From contig JAMOSB010000018.1 in the NCBI GenBank assembly GCA_027068485.1, forward strand, positions 1-56,948: a stretch of DNA of 56,948 bases. The letters are read 5' to 3'. Positions 34,294 to 43,090 of this stretch are shown one piece after another. Numbering within the stretch: the first letter of the stretch is position 1; the number at the start of each line of letters is the position of its first letter. The notes beneath the pieces were generated by a model. It did no database searches and had not been told where the DNA came from. It saw only the letters and a list, made by a program, of their open reading frames with translations. Origin of the DNA: Sulfurovum sp. GTDB lineage: Bacteria; Campylobacterota; Campylobacteria; Campylobacterales; Sulfurovaceae. Both the position numbers and the translations under genes were made by a program.

Positions 34294-34956
34294 ATGGCTA
34301 AACTGGCAGTATTTGATTTTGATTCGACACTGATGGATGGTGAGACCATCGATTTTTTTGCTGAAGTATTGGGGTTTAAATCGGAGGTTGTGGCGATTAC
34401 AGAGCGTGCGATGGCGGGTGAGTTGGACTTCTACGCCTCTCTAGTCGAGCGTGTCGCCCTGCTCAAGGGACTCCCTCAAGCCAAAGTGACTGAGATCTGT
34501 GCCTCTCTTCCGATGATGAGGGGTGCCTCTGAGGTGGTCGCAGGACTCAAAGAGCGGGGCTACCGTGTGGTCTGCTTCTCAGGAGGCTTTCGAGATGCGA
34601 CCAAGCCAGCGTGTGCCAAGCTCGGTATCGATGCAGACTTCTCCAACTTTCTACACGCAGAGGCAGGCATCTTGACAGGTGCGGTAGGCGGAGAGATGAT
34701 GTACTCTGATGCCAAAGGGGATATGATCGTGCGTCTTCAAAATCTCTTGGGTATCGATCGTGCCAACACCCTTGTAGTCGGTGATGGTGCCAATGATTTG
34801 AGTATGTTTGCCCATGCGGATATGCGGGTTGCCTTCTGTGGAAAGCCTATCCTCAAAGAGGCTGCGACCCACTCTGTAGAGGTCAAAGACCTTCGTGAAA
34901 TCCTCTCGATTGTAGATCAGTACAATTCAAAAAGCCTCACTCATCTATCTGATTGA
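34294..34956 (+). CDS. serB: Phosphoserine phosphatase-like HAD protein
   Basis: A 220-residue HAD phosphatase: VFDFDSTLMDGE (nucleophile Asp), VVCFSGGFRD (motif II), the Lys in SDAKGDMIV, and VVGDGANDLSMF (metal-binding motif IV). SerB makes serine from phosphoserine. The last dozen residues (QYNSKSLTHLSD) are out of frame with, and read over, the tail of a vanished ABC exporter, so the natural C-terminus was probably altered by a deletion. Confidence 0.9.
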   Translation: MAKLAVFDFDSTLMDGETIDFFAEVLGFKSEVVAITERAMAGELDFYASLVERVALLKGLPQAKVTEICASLPMMRGASEVVAGLKERGYRVVCFSGGFRDATKPACAKLGIDADFSNFLHAEAGILTGAVGGEMMYSDAKGDMIVRLQNLLGIDRANTLVVGDGANDLSMFAHADMRVAFCGKPILKEAATHSVEVKDLREILSIVDQYNSKSLTHLSD

Positions 34957-35035
34957 AGAGGGAAGTGTGGTCGATAGTGGGAGACCCGAGGCACTATTGG
35001 CAAAAGATGGAAGCTACTTTGCTTCGATGATATAG
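34919..35035 (+). pseudogene. C-terminal remnant of an ABC exporter
   Basis: In the frame one base off serB, codons from 34919 read STIQKASLIYLIEEG, then [15 protein letters not shown] and YFASMI before TAG at 35033-35035. This is the standard end of an ABC exporter nucleotide-binding domain, in which HRLSTI is followed by the D-loop-distal strand and then ESGTHEELL. Upstream in this frame a stop (TAG at 34913-34915) follows at once, so only about 38 codons survive. The rest of the gene is gone, with the junction lying near 34911-34920 inside the end of serB. uppP follows after eight bases. Confidence 0.8.
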
Positions 35036-35043
35036 GGAGAGTT

Positions 35044-35808
35044 GTGGACTATTTTCAAGCACTAATTATCGGTATCATAGAGGGCTTTACAGAGTTTTTG
35101 CCTATCTCTTCTACGGGGCATATGATTGTAGCGAGTACATTTTTGGGACTGCCTCAAGACAACTTGACCAAAGCCTATGAGGTGATTATCCAGCTAGCCG
35201 CGATCTTGGCGGTGGTGATTATCTATCGTGATAAGATACACTTATCCAAAATTCTTCTCTGGGAGAAGGTTTTGGTGGCATTTCTCCCTCTTATGGTGGT
35301 GGGGTATCTGCTTAAGGATGTTATCAAAACACTCTTTACCGTTGAGATAGTAGGGGGGATGTTTATCCTTGGGGGGGTGGTCTTTTTGGTGTTGGAGTAC
35401 TTCTATACAGAGCAGGAGTATCACCTCAAGGATGTAGAGAAGATAAGCTACCGCCAAGCACTCTGGATAGGGATCGCTCAGATACTCTCTTTGATACCAG
35501 GAACCAGTCGCTCTGGGGCGACGATTGTGGGTGGGTTGTTGGTACATCTGGATAGAAAAGCCTCAGCAGAGTTCTCTTTTTTGTTAGCAATTCCTGTGAT
35601 GTTAGCAGTGAGTGGGTATGATCTACTTCAGCACTATGAGGAGTTTTCTAGGGCAAACTGGGGGGTATTTATTGTAGGATTTCTGGTTGCTTTTGTGGTG
35701 GCGTATCTGACTATTAAGCTCTTTTTTGTGTTTATCCAACGCTTTACCTTTGTACTTTTTGGTCTCTATAGGATTCTATTTGGTATGATATTGTTAGTGA
35801 TATTTTGA
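35044..35808 (+). CDS. uppP: Undecaprenyl-diphosphatase UppP/BacA
   Basis: A 254-residue membrane enzyme that removes a phosphate from undecaprenyl diphosphate so the lipid carrier can be reused for cell-wall synthesis. [14 protein letters not shown] near residue 14 and [15 protein letters not shown] near 150 are the two active-site motifs. About eight hydrophobic segments are seen. The start is GTG with GGGAGA upstream. It was probably cotranscribed with the lost ABC exporter. Confidence 0.94.
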   Translation: MDYFQALIIGIIEGFTEFLPISSTGHMIVASTFLGLPQDNLTKAYEVIIQLAAILAVVIIYRDKIHLSKILLWEKVLVAFLPLMVVGYLLKDVIKTLFTVEIVGGMFILGGVVFLVLEYFYTEQEYHLKDVEKISYRQALWIGIAQILSLIPGTSRSGATIVGGLLVHLDRKASAEFSFLLAIPVMLAVSGYDLLQHYEEFSRANWGVFIVGFLVAFVVAYLTIKLFFVFIQRFTFVLFGLYRILFGMILLVIF

Positions 35809-35882
35809 GTTTATTAAGTCTCTTTGGGGAGGCTTAGATAAGTTCAAAGAGTATTTTTTGGACATCGACATAAAGGTAAGTT

Positions 35883-37265
35883 ATGAAATTTAGTGAATTT
35901 AACTTTCACAAAGACCTCTTTAAGGGGGTGAAGATAGCAGGCTTCAAAGAGCCTAGCCCCATTCAAGAGATGGCAATCCCTATCATTGAAAATGGTAGTG
36001 ATTTGGTGGGACAGGCCCATACAGGTACAGGAAAGACCGCAGCCTTTGGACTCCCTATGATGGATAAGCTCGCCAAAGGTGAGATCGAGAGAGCCTTGGT
36101 CATTACCCCGACACGAGAGCTAGCAACACAAGTCGCGGATGAACTCTACCATCTTGGGCGTTTTGCAGGGATTCGTACGCTCACAGTCTATGGTGGAGTA
36201 GGGTATGGTCGACAGATAGCCCTTATCCATAAGGGGGTACAGATCGTTGTAGCAACTCCTGGACGACTCAAAGACCTCTACAAAAAAGGGAAGATTGATG
36301 TCTTCAATCCAGAGATTGTTGTCTTAGATGAAGCTGATGAGATGTTGGATATGGGATTTTTAGAGGATATCAAAGAGATCTTTGAGTATATCCCTCAAAA
36401 TCGCCAAACCTTGCTCTTTTCTGCAACAATGCCTGAGCCTATCAAAGAACTCGCCAAGCATATCTTGTATCAGCCAGAGTTTATCTCTGTGGTCAGTGAA
36501 GAGGAGACGACAAATAATATTATCGAACAGCGGTACTATGTGATCCATGAGTCACAACGCGATGAGGCGATTATCAAGCTACTAGAGACAGAGAAGATCA
36601 ATAAATCGATTATCTTCTGTCGTATGAAGCGAGAGGTTGATCGTCTCACCGAGCATCTCCAAGCCCTAGGCTTCAATGTGGGAGGGTTACATGGTGACCT
36701 TGAGCAACAAGATCGTGAGGTGGTGATCAAAGCCTACCGACGAGGAGAGACCAAGATCATGGTCGCTACGGATGTCGCGGCACGTGGACTGGATGTGAAA
36801 GATGTCACCCATGTTTTCAACTACCATATCCCCTTTGATCCACAGAGCTATGTCCACCGTATCGGGCGTACAGGGCGTGCAGGCAAGAGTGGGCAGGCAA
36901 TTACACTGGTGACTACTGAGGAGTTCAAAGAGCTTCAACGCATTCAAAAAGAGGTGGGAGCTCAGATGAGACTTGCTACAATCAAGGGAGGAGAGGGGAT
37001 TGATAGTAGTGGTTTTGCCCATCTACTAGAGAAGGTAGAGTCTCTTCCTATACATCCTGATGCGGCTAGCGTAATAGCCTATATGGGTGAGATGGATCGA
37101 GAGCTTCTCTTAGAGAAACTTATCTCTCCACTCATTGAAGCGGAGCAAGATCATATTGGCTCACAGATAGGATTTGATCAAACGAGTGTTGATGAGATGC
37201 TAGAGGGCTTTACACATGAGCAAAAAACGGTACGAAGTAAGAATCGTAGAAGAAAAAGAAGATAA
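35883..37265 (+). CDS. DEAD-box RNA helicase (first copy)
   Basis: A 460-residue helicase: PSPIQEMAIP (Q motif), AHTGTGKTAAFGLP (Walker A), PTRELA, VLDEADEML, FSATMPE, GDLEQQDRE, VATDVAARGLDV and HRIGRTGRAG in order. A short basic tail (KTVRSKNRRRKRR) would help RNA binding. Such proteins act in ribosome assembly or RNA decay. A second, different DEAD helicase is at 45492. Confidence 0.94.
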   Translation: MKFSEFNFHKDLFKGVKIAGFKEPSPIQEMAIPIIENGSDLVGQAHTGTGKTAAFGLPMMDKLAKGEIERALVITPTRELATQVADELYHLGRFAGIRTLTVYGGVGYGRQIALIHKGVQIVVATPGRLKDLYKKGKIDVFNPEIVVLDEADEMLDMGFLEDIKEIFEYIPQNRQTLLFSATMPEPIKELAKHILYQPEFISVVSEEETTNNIIEQRYYVIHESQRDEAIIKLLETEKINKSIIFCRMKREVDRLTEHLQALGFNVGGLHGDLEQQDREVVIKAYRRGETKIMVATDVAARGLDVKDVTHVFNYHIPFDPQSYVHRIGRTGRAGKSGQAITLVTTEEFKELQRIQKEVGAQMRLATIKGGEGIDSSGFAHLLEKVESLPIHPDAASVIAYMGEMDRELLLEKLISPLIEAEQDHIGSQIGFDQTSVDEMLEGFTHEQKTVRSKNRRRKRR

Positions 37266-37336
37266 ATCCCTCTTTTTTAACTTGAAACAAGCAAAACTGT
37301 TTTAAAATTTGGCATTACAACTTAAAGTGAGGTAAT

Positions 37337-37570
37337 ATGGAAGATGTAAATCTTATAGGCGAAAGTATAAAGTTTATGGTATTGGGAATGGGGGTAGTAT
37401 TCCTCTTTCTCCTTGTGCTGATTCAGGTTGTAAAGCTTCAGGCAAAAATCATTGGGAAGTATTTTCCTGATGAAGAGCCTCAGACTGAACCTAAAGCATC
37501 AAGCAACAGTGATGAGTCGCAGCGTATCGCCGCAATTATCGCAGCGGTTACAGAGTTTCGCAAGAAGTAA
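37337..37570 (+). CDS. oadG: Oxaloacetate decarboxylase gamma subunit
   Basis: A 77-residue protein with one membrane helix (FMVLGMGVVFLFLLVLIQVV) and a charged C-terminal part, as in OadG, which tethers the alpha subunit to the membrane beta subunit. It heads oadG-oadA-oadB, with 30 bases to oadA. The assignment rests on shape and neighbours. Confidence 0.85.
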   Translation: MEDVNLIGESIKFMVLGMGVVFLFLLVLIQVVKLQAKIIGKYFPDEEPQTEPKASSNSDESQRIAAIIAAVTEFRKK

Positions 37571-37600
37571 CAACTCTAATTCAAAATAAGGTATCACAAA

Positions 37601-39382
37601 ATGGCTAAAAAATATATTGATGTAATGGATACAACTTTTAGAGACGGATTTCAGTCTGTTTTTGGTGGTCGTGTCCTTATGGATGACTTCTTCCTTGCGG
37701 TAGAAGCGGCAAAAGAAGCAGGAATTTCACACTTTGAGTTTGGTGGTGGTGCACGATTCCAGTCACTCTACTTCTATCTTCAAGAAGATGCATTTAAGAT
37801 GATGGATGGGTTTAGAGAGATTGTTGGACCTGATGCCAATCTCCAAGTCCTCTCACGCGGTATCAATACAGTGATGCTCGATACTGGTAGCCGTGAGATG
37901 ATCGATCTCTTTGCTAAAATGTTCAAGAAGCATGGAACTTCAACTGTAAGAAACTTCGATGCACTCAATGATGTCAATAACCTCGCTTTCTCAGCAGAGA
38001 TGATCAAAAAACACAATCTTAACCATGAAGTTGTGGTGACGATGATGGATCTTCCTCCAGGGTGTAGAGGGGCACATGATGTAGCCTTCTATGAGAAGAC
38101 TTTGAGAAATATTCTTGACTCAGGTATCAGTTTTGATTCTGTCTGTTTTAAAGATGCTTCAGGGACAGCAAATCCTCACAAAATTTATGAAACTATCGCA
38201 ATGGCACGCAAGCTTTTGGGTGAAGAGGTACACCTTAGACTTCATACACATGAGACCGCAGGTGTCTCTGTTGCTGCGTATCTTGCTGCACTTGAAGCGG
38301 GTGCCAATGGTATCGACCTTGCTGCATCACCTGTAAGTGGTGGTACTTCACAGCCTGATATCCTCACTATGCTTCATGCGACCAAAGGGACAGACTATAA
38401 CTTGGGTGACTTGAAGCTTGATAAAGTACTGAAGTATGAAGAGCGACTCAAAGAGTGTCTTGGTGAGTATATGCTTCCTCCAGAAGCGACACAAGTCTCT
38501 CCGCTTATTCCTTTCTCACCCATGCCTGGTGGAGCGTTGACCGCCAATACTCAGATGATGAGAGACTCTGGTAACCTTGAGAAGTTTGATGAAGTCATCG
38601 CTGCGATGAAAGAGGTCGTAGAGCGTGGTGGATATGGTACTTCAGTCACACCCGTAAGTCAGTTCTACTGGCAACAAGCGTATGCCAATGTGATGTTTGG
38701 TCCTTGGAAGCAGATCGCTCCAGGCTATGGTCGTATGGTACTAGGTTATTTTGGTAAGACACCAGTCAAAGCAGATGATGAGATTATTAAGTTGGCAGCA
38801 GAGAAGCTTGATCTTGAGCCAACAACAGAAAACCCTCTAGATATTGCAGATAGAGATGAGACAAAATCGATAGCACACTGGACAAAAGTGCTTGAAGATG
38901 AGGGATTGGAAGCATCAGATGAGAACATCTTCATCGCAGGTGCTTGTGATCAAAAAGGTATTGCGTTCTTGAAGGGTGAAGGCCCTCTCATGGTAAGAAA
39001 AGGTAAAAATAACAGTGGAGAAGCAGAAATGGCAGGAAATTATACAGTAGTAGTAGATGGTAAGCAGTATAGTGTACAAGTAGCAGAGGGTGAGGGTGAT
39101 ATCCAAATCGCACCTGCAACAACCGCGGCACCAGCAGCGGCACCTACCGTATCAGCAAGTGGAGCAGGAAGTGAAGAGATCCTCTCTGAAACACCAGGTA
39201 ATGTATGGAAAATCCTTGTCAATACAGGAGATACCATTCAAGAGGGTGAAAAGATTATGATTCTTGAAGCAATGAAAATGGAGATTGATATTGTAGCTCC
39301 ACGAACAGGTGTTATCGCCTCTATCAATGTCAATGTCAACGATACCGTGGCCGATCAACAACTTCTCGCTACAATGGAGTAA
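37601..39382 (+). CDS. oadA: Oxaloacetate decarboxylase alpha / pyruvate carboxylase subunit B
   Basis: A 593-residue biotin enzyme. The carboxyltransferase TIM barrel starts VMDTTFRDGFQSV and has FKDASGTANP and RLHTHETAGVS; the middle has the conserved domain with PLIPFSPMPGGALTANT. An Ala/Pro linker (TTAAPAAAP) near residue 510 leads to a biotinyl domain with EAMKMEID, whose Lys takes the biotin. With OadG and OadB it would decarboxylate oxaloacetate and pump sodium, or run in reverse. A pyruvate carboxylase role would need a separate biotin carboxylase, not seen here. Confidence 0.93.
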   Translation: MAKKYIDVMDTTFRDGFQSVFGGRVLMDDFFLAVEAAKEAGISHFEFGGGARFQSLYFYLQEDAFKMMDGFREIVGPDANLQVLSRGINTVMLDTGSREMIDLFAKMFKKHGTSTVRNFDALNDVNNLAFSAEMIKKHNLNHEVVVTMMDLPPGCRGAHDVAFYEKTLRNILDSGISFDSVCFKDASGTANPHKIYETIAMARKLLGEEVHLRLHTHETAGVSVAAYLAALEAGANGIDLAASPVSGGTSQPDILTMLHATKGTDYNLGDLKLDKVLKYEERLKECLGEYMLPPEATQVSPLIPFSPMPGGALTANTQMMRDSGNLEKFDEVIAAMKEVVERGGYGTSVTPVSQFYWQQAYANVMFGPWKQIAPGYGRMVLGYFGKTPVKADDEIIKLAAEKLDLEPTTENPLDIADRDETKSIAHWTKVLEDEGLEASDENIFIAGACDQKGIAFLKGEGPLMVRKGKNNSGEAEMAGNYTVVVDGKQYSVQVAEGEGDIQIAPATTAAPAAAPTVSASGAGSEEILSETPGNVWKILVNTGDTIQEGEKIMILEAMKMEIDIVAPRTGVIASINVNVNDTVADQQLLATME

Positions 39383-39385
39383 TCA

Positions 39386-40705
39386 ATGAACATCAAACAG
39401 ATAATAATCTCTTTGTTGTTTGCATTGATTGCATCCTCGTCTATGGTTCATGCGACTACATCGCATGAAGTACCAGAGGTCACAGAGACAGCAAAAGAGG
39501 CGTATAAATCTAAAACGATTACCGAGTTGATGACAAGTTTTTGGCAGACAACAGGTATCAATGCTATTTTAGATACAGATGATGGTGAGATGACAGCAGA
39601 GCCAGATGGTAGTGGACGCGTGATGACGGCATTTGAGTCATCACTTGGTCGTATCATTATGATTATAATCGTCTTTGTACTCTTCTATCTAGCCATTGCT
39701 AAAAACTTTGAACCGCTACTACTGATTCCTATCGCCTTTGGGGGGTTGCTAGCCAATATCCCTCTTGCCCATATGGGGGGCGAACATGGAATGCTAGGGG
39801 TGATTTACAATATGGGTATCGCCAATGAGTTCTATCCACTGATTATCTTTATGGGTGTGGGTGCAATGACTGATTTTGGTCCACTCCTTGCCAATCCTAA
39901 AACAGCAATTTTGGGTGGAGCAGCACAGTTTGGTATCTTTGGTTCATTGATTGGAGCCGTGGCAATAGGCTTCTCACTTCAAGATGCTTCTGCGATCTCG
40001 ATTATTGGTGGGGCGGATGGTCCAACCTCTATCTTCATCGCCAATAGACTAGCACCTGATATGCTTGGAGCAATTGCGGTAGCTGCCTACTCCTATATGG
40101 CATTGGTACCTGTTATCCAACCTCCAATAATGAAGTTCTTGACTACAGAAGAGGAGCGACGCATTAAGATGAAAGTACAGAGAAAAGTACACTCTAAAGA
40201 GAAGCTTATCTTCCCTATCGTGGTCTTGATGCTCTCTATTCTTATCTTGCCTGAGTCTACACCACTGATTGGTGCTTTTGCCTTTGGTAACTTTGCTAAA
40301 GAGTCTGGTGTGGTTGATCGTTTGAGTGATACCATGCAAAACTCACTGATCAATATCGTTACGATCTTCTTAGGTCTTGGTGTTGGATCAAAGTTGGCAG
40401 CAGATAAATTTCTAGTCTTTGAGACACTTGGGATTATGATTATCGGCTTGCTTGCCTTCTCTGCGGGGACTGCAATGGGTGTCTTGATGGCAAAACTGAT
40501 GAATAAGTTTACTAAAGACCCTATCAACCCATTGATTGGGGCAGCAGGAGTCTCTGCGGTACCGATGTCAGCACGGGTTGTGAGTAAAGTAGGGTCTGAT
40601 GCAAGACCAGGTAATATCCTCTTGATGCATGCGATGGGTCCAAATGTCGCGGGGGTTATTGGTTCAGCGGTTGCAGCAGGTGTTCTGCTCTCAATCTTCA
40701 AATAG
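39386..40705 (+). CDS. oadB: Oxaloacetate decarboxylase beta subunit (sodium pump)
   Basis: A 439-residue integral membrane protein. The N-terminus is signal-like ([17 protein letters not shown]), followed by a periplasmic-type segment and about ten hydrophobic helices. [15 protein letters not shown] carries the conserved Asp of the sodium path and [12 protein letters not shown] and [14 protein letters not shown] are further family signatures. It begins three bases after oadA. Tandem hairpins end the unit. Confidence 0.94.
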   Translation: MNIKQIIISLLFALIASSSMVHATTSHEVPEVTETAKEAYKSKTITELMTSFWQTTGINAILDTDDGEMTAEPDGSGRVMTAFESSLGRIIMIIIVFVLFYLAIAKNFEPLLLIPIAFGGLLANIPLAHMGGEHGMLGVIYNMGIANEFYPLIIFMGVGAMTDFGPLLANPKTAILGGAAQFGIFGSLIGAVAIGFSLQDASAISIIGGADGPTSIFIANRLAPDMLGAIAVAAYSYMALVPVIQPPIMKFLTTEEERRIKMKVQRKVHSKEKLIFPIVVLMLSILILPESTPLIGAFAFGNFAKESGVVDRLSDTMQNSLINIVTIFLGLGVGSKLAADKFLVFETLGIMIIGLLAFSAGTAMGVLMAKLMNKFTKDPINPLIGAAGVSAVPMSARVVSKVGSDARPGNILLMHAMGPNVAGVIGSAVAAGVLLSIFK

Positions 40706-40715
40706 AACCATACGC

Positions 40716-40779
40716 GTAGTGTAGGGAGTCTCTACACTACAGTAAGTTATAACTCAGAAAATTGTTTTTTTTGAGTTAT
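40716..40779 (+). terminator. Tandem hairpins after oadB
   Basis: Hairpin 1: GTAGTGTAG (40716-40724) with CTACACTAC (40732-40740), perfect 9 bp. Hairpin 2: ATAACTCAGAAAA (40749-40761) with TTTTTTGAGTTAT (40767-40779), 13 bp with one G-U, whose 3' arm is a T-run. The second could end transcription in either direction; the pckA transcript must start after or run through it. Confidence 0.6.
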
Positions 40780-40816
40780 GCCTTAGCATAGAAAAACTAT
40801 ACCTAAAGAGGATACT

Positions 40817-42412
40817 ATGAGTACCAAAACACCCAACGGACTTGACAAACTAGGATTGAAAGATATCGGTGATGTCTACTACAATTTGAGTTATGATGAG
40901 TTGCAAGCGCATGAAGTTAATCGAGGAGAGTGCAAAATTACTACATCAGGTGCGGCTATGTGTGATACAGGTATCTTTACAGGACGAAGTCCTAAAGATA
41001 AATATTTTGTAGATCAAGCACCATCGAATGAACATATTGCGTGGGGTGATGTCAATGCAAAGATCAGTAAAGAGGTCTATGATGAACTTCTTGATACAAC
41101 ACTCACACAGCTTTCAGGTAAAAATATCTATGTAACAGATGTATTTGCTGGTGCAAGCCTTGAGAGTAGACGCTCAATTCGTTTTATCTCTGAAGTCTCT
41201 TGGCAAGCACACTTTGTCAAAAATATGTTTATCCGTCCAACGGCTGAGGAGTTAGAGGAGTTTGAACCAGACTTTACTGTCTACAATGCGTGTCAGACTG
41301 TAGATAATGAGTATAAAAAACATGGACTACACTCTGATGTCTATGTCGTCTTTAATATCGAGGAGAACACCTCTATCATTGGAGGGACTTGGTATGGTGG
41401 AGAGATGAAAAAAGGTATCTTCTCTATGATGAACTACTGGTTACCACTTGAAGGTAAGCTCTCCATGCACTGCTCTGCCAATGTCGGTGAAGCAGGGGAT
41501 GTCTGTCTCTTCTTTGGACTCTCTGGTACAGGGAAGACGACACTCTCTACAGATCCTAAGAGAGCATTGATTGGAGATGATGAGCATGGTTGGGATGATA
41601 ATGGTGTCTTCAACTTTGAGGGTGGCTGTTATGCGAAGGTGATCAATCTTGATGAGAAGAGTGAACCTGAGATCTTTGGTGCAATTGTCAAGAATGCACT
41701 CTTGGAGAATGTAGTCGCAGATGAGAATGGTAATGTAGACTATGAAGATGGTAGTAGGACAGAAAATACACGCGTCTCCTATCCTATTGAGCATATTGTT
41801 AACCACAAAGAGGATATGCAAGCAGGACACCCTAACAATATTATCTTCCTTACAGCAGATGCATTTGGTGTCCTCCCTCCTGTGAGTAAGCTAACGAAAG
41901 AGCAGGCGATGTACTACTTCTTGAGTGGATATACTGCTAAAGTAGCAGGGACAGAGCGTGGTATCAATGAGCCTGTTGCGACTTTCTCTGCGTGTTTTGG
42001 TGAGGCGTTCTTGCCACTTCACCCAACAGAGTATGCTAAGCTTCTTGGTAAGAAGATCGATGAGCATGGGGTCAATGTCTATCTTGTCAACACAGGATGG
42101 ACAGGGGGTGCCTATGGTAAAGGGGGACACCGTATGAGTATCAAAGATACACGAGCGTGTATCGATGGTATCCTCAATGGTTCAATTAATGATGCGGAGT
42201 TTGATAGACTCCCCATCTTCAATCTTCAGATCCCTAAGACACTCAAAGGGGTTAAGAACAATGCGGTCTTAAATCCACGAGAGACATGGTGTAATAAATC
42301 ACTCTATGATGCCTCACTCTCTGAACTTGCAGCGATGTTCCAGAAAAATTTCCGTCGTTATGATGGTAATGGAAGTGAGTTTGACTTCGCTTCTGCTGGC
42401 CCTCAACTTTAG
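40817..42412 (+). CDS. pckA: Phosphoenolpyruvate carboxykinase (ATP)
   Basis: A 531-residue ATP-type PEP carboxykinase, which turns oxaloacetate plus ATP into [13 protein letters not shown] is the substrate loop, [13 protein letters not shown] the P-loop, GDDEHGWD the metal-binding segment, and RVSYPIEHI the following signature. Length fits. Next to oadGAB it forms a pyruvate-oxaloacetate-PEP crossing that could feed gluconeogenesis and glycogen. Confidence 0.97.
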   Translation: MSTKTPNGLDKLGLKDIGDVYYNLSYDELQAHEVNRGECKITTSGAAMCDTGIFTGRSPKDKYFVDQAPSNEHIAWGDVNAKISKEVYDELLDTTLTQLSGKNIYVTDVFAGASLESRRSIRFISEVSWQAHFVKNMFIRPTAEELEEFEPDFTVYNACQTVDNEYKKHGLHSDVYVVFNIEENTSIIGGTWYGGEMKKGIFSMMNYWLPLEGKLSMHCSANVGEAGDVCLFFGLSGTGKTTLSTDPKRALIGDDEHGWDDNGVFNFEGGCYAKVINLDEKSEPEIFGAIVKNALLENVVADENGNVDYEDGSRTENTRVSYPIEHIVNHKEDMQAGHPNNIIFLTADAFGVLPPVSKLTKEQAMYYFLSGYTAKVAGTERGINEPVATFSACFGEAFLPLHPTEYAKLLGKKIDEHGVNVYLVNTGWTGGAYGKGGHRMSIKDTRACIDGILNGSINDAEFDRLPIFNLQIPKTLKGVKNNAVLNPRETWCNKSLYDASLSELAAMFQKNFRRYDGNGSEFDFASAGPQL

Positions 42413-42423
42413 TCTCTCTCTTT

Positions 42424-42455
42424 TTCTCCCTTTTGGGGGAGAAGCTCTCTTTTTT
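42424..42455 (+). terminator. Terminator after pckA
   Basis: TTCTCCC (42424-42430) pairs with GGGAGAA (42437-42443), then GCTCTCTTTTTT. A standard intrinsic terminator shape. Confidence 0.6.
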
Positions 42456-42518
42456 CTCTATCAATTTATTCTAAGAAATCTATAGTATAGTTTCGCAATC
42501 ACTTACAAAGGAAATAGT

Positions 42519-42698
42519 ATGGATGTTAATAAAATTAGAAAGTTTTGTCGTGTTTTTAGGATAGCGATTGGATCAGCACTGATTGGATATGGTGCTTACT
42601 CTGGTAATGCGTGGTTCTATCTTGGGGTTGTGCCATTGGTTGCAGGGATTGCCAACTTCTGTCCACTCTGCCTTATCACTAAAAAGTGTGATATCTAA
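42519..42698 (+). CDS. Small DUF2892/YgaP-like membrane protein
   Basis: A 59-residue protein beginning MDVNKIRKFCRVFRI and containing two hydrophobic helices joined by GNAWFYLG, ending NFCPLCLITKKCDI. This is the membrane part found at the end of rhodanese YgaP and as stand-alone DUF2892 proteins, which share the W-x-x-L-G-x-x-P-L and C-P-x-C pattern. It has AAAGGA as ribosome site. The function of the stand-alone form is not known. Confidence 0.78.
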   Translation: MDVNKIRKFCRVFRIAIGSALIGYGAYSGNAWFYLGVVPLVAGIANFCPLCLITKKCDI

Positions 42699-42819
42699 TC
42701 CCTCACTCCCCTAGAGGGGTACTACGCTCCTACCCCTCGTCCAAAATTCCAATACAGGGAAGTTCTACAATCATATTTTCCTTATCAAAACAGTATGAGA
42801 AGTGATTTTGTATCGCTAG

Positions 42820-43038
42820 TTGCTTGATAGTGGCTTCGTTGTTTCTATCTTTGTAGTCAGAGGTATCGCCTATAGTACAGTGGTAATAGCAGTGGTCTTC
42901 TTCCTAGCAAGTGCTTTGACAGGTGGTGGAAGAGTCGATGAAGAGAGGGAGTTCAAAGGTCTTGCTGAAGTCGTACAGGGAGAGAAAGGGATGAACCTTC
43001 TCTTATTTTTACCTATTTTCAACACTTACAGAACTTAA
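42820..43038 (+). other. Unassigned open frame with a membrane helix in a gene gap
   Basis: The gap 42699-43090 holds no clear gene. A 72-codon frame from a TTG start contains a strong hydrophobic helix (STVVIAVVFFLASALTGGG) then a charged stretch (GRVDEEREFKGLAEVVQG). It has no ribosome site and a stop directly before the TTG. In the opposite strand a frame with one internal stop also looks protein-like. The region is best read as a decayed gene of unknown strand, followed by the mgtE promoter. Confidence 0.25.
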
Positions 43039-43043
43039 CAGAG

Positions 43044-43049
43044 TATAAT
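43044..43049 (+). promoter_or_regulatory. -10 box of mgtE
   Basis: TATAAT 41 bases before the ATG at 43091, which has AAGGAG at 43079-43084. Confidence 0.45.
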
Positions 43050-43090
43050 TCAGAAAATTTTCTCTTCTATTGTTAGATAAGGAGCATGCG

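Noticed and set aside
43070-43090. TTG start of mgtE seven codons upstream
   Set aside because: AAGGAG at 43079-43084 lies inside this extension and is well placed for ATG 43091.
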